Source: Burkholderia sp. D-99 (GTDB lineage: Bacteria > Pseudomonadota > Gammaproteobacteria > Burkholderiales > Burkholderiaceae). Taken from it: 64,000 nt of DNA. The position numbers and the translations under genes are program-made. The notes beneath the pieces are model-generated. The model was not told where the DNA came from and did no database searches. It was given only the letters and a program-made list of their open reading frames with translations. The stretch's first letter is position 1. Every line of letters begins with the position of its first letter. The stretch is from contig NZ_JAAOXM010000018.1 of assembly GCF_011605345.1 (NCBI RefSeq), forward strand, positions 1 to 64,000, written 5' to 3'. Below are positions 63,879 to 64,000 of the stretch, piece by piece.

Positions 63879-64000
63879 TCAACCGCCCCACCCCGGCATC
63901 GCGGGCAGGCGCAGCGCGCCGGCGTCGTTGAAGTGCACGGTGCCGAGCACGCCGCCCGCGAGCCGGCCGCGCAGCGCATACGGCAGCTCGCCGTTCGCGG
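63879..64000 (-). CDS. 3' end of a gene, probably LEA type 2 family protein (partial)
   Basis: The last 40 codons of a minus-strand gene cut by the window edge. They read GELPYALRGRLAGGVLGTVHF and end in RLPAMPGWGG before TGA. The pattern (Pro-Tyr, Gly-x-Leu, beta-strand, phenylalanine, ...Leu-Arg-Leu-Pro) fits the C-terminal strand region of LEA14-like proteins. Identification from so little is tentative. 63741-63878 shows no gene. Confidence 0.45.
   Translation of the reverse strand, partial: ANGELPYALRGRLAGGVLGTVHFNDAGALRLPAMPGWGG

Overview
The window is a GC-rich (about two-thirds G+C by eye) beta-proteobacterial chromosome segment. Gene content, gene order and protein sequences point to a Burkholderia, most likely of the cepacia complex. 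Supporting landmarks are the split phenylacetate (paa) block, the rpe-gph-trpEGDC run with a CYTH gene and ung behind it, and the hemA-prfA-prmC-grxD-ubiX run. The genus call rests on recognition, not on a database search.

Layout. 1-380: promoters and boxA leader of an rRNA operon that runs leftwards out of the window. 405-7133: phenylacetate catabolism, with a paaF-like hydratase on the minus strand and paaN, thiolase, paaG, paaI and paaK on the plus strand, divergent around a palindrome that fits a PaaR operator. 7300-9853: mltA, a small membrane protein, apaG, rpe. 9858-15563: gph, a Trp-rich leader peptide with an attenuator, trpE, trpG, trpD, trpC and a CYTH-domain protein. 15576-21261: ung, azoR, an M61 peptidase, a DsbC-type protein and a Ubi-type hydroxylase.

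21496-34144 is the accessory part. A 12.5-kb, lower-GC integrative element lies in the 5' end of ychF. It is bounded by a perfect 116-bp direct repeat carrying the ychF ribosome-binding site and first 34 codons. The right copy continues into the complete ychF gene; the left copy ends in a stop after 34 codons. Inside are a tyrosine recombinase at each end facing inward, a protein with family-A DNA polymerase palm motifs, a 981-residue phage internal virion protein with a C-terminal T4-lysozyme-like domain, a small HTH protein and a serine recombinase. The cargo is immune-like: a HEPN-motif protein, a DUF1883 protein and a TIR-domain protein. It resembles a decayed prophage or phage satellite that carries defence genes.

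34042-64000 returns to core genes: ychF; a radical-SAM/hydrolase pair of lower GC that may be a second, smaller acquisition; gabP; a YjbR-like protein; a divergent MFS/LysR pair; a DUF3761 protein; ettA; HAD and isochorismatase-type hydrolases; an aminopeptidase P; a small membrane protein; a response regulator with a degenerate receiver; hemA, prfA, prmC, grxD, ubiX; a LigB-type dioxygenase; an APC permease; a cold-shock gene with a long 5' leader; an Hsp70-like protein; a nitroreductase; a divergent MFS/TetR pair with paired operators; a DUF1415 protein; two methyltransferases; and the 3' end of a probable LEA type 2 protein cut by the window edge. No tRNA gene, CRISPR array or insertion sequence was recognised.
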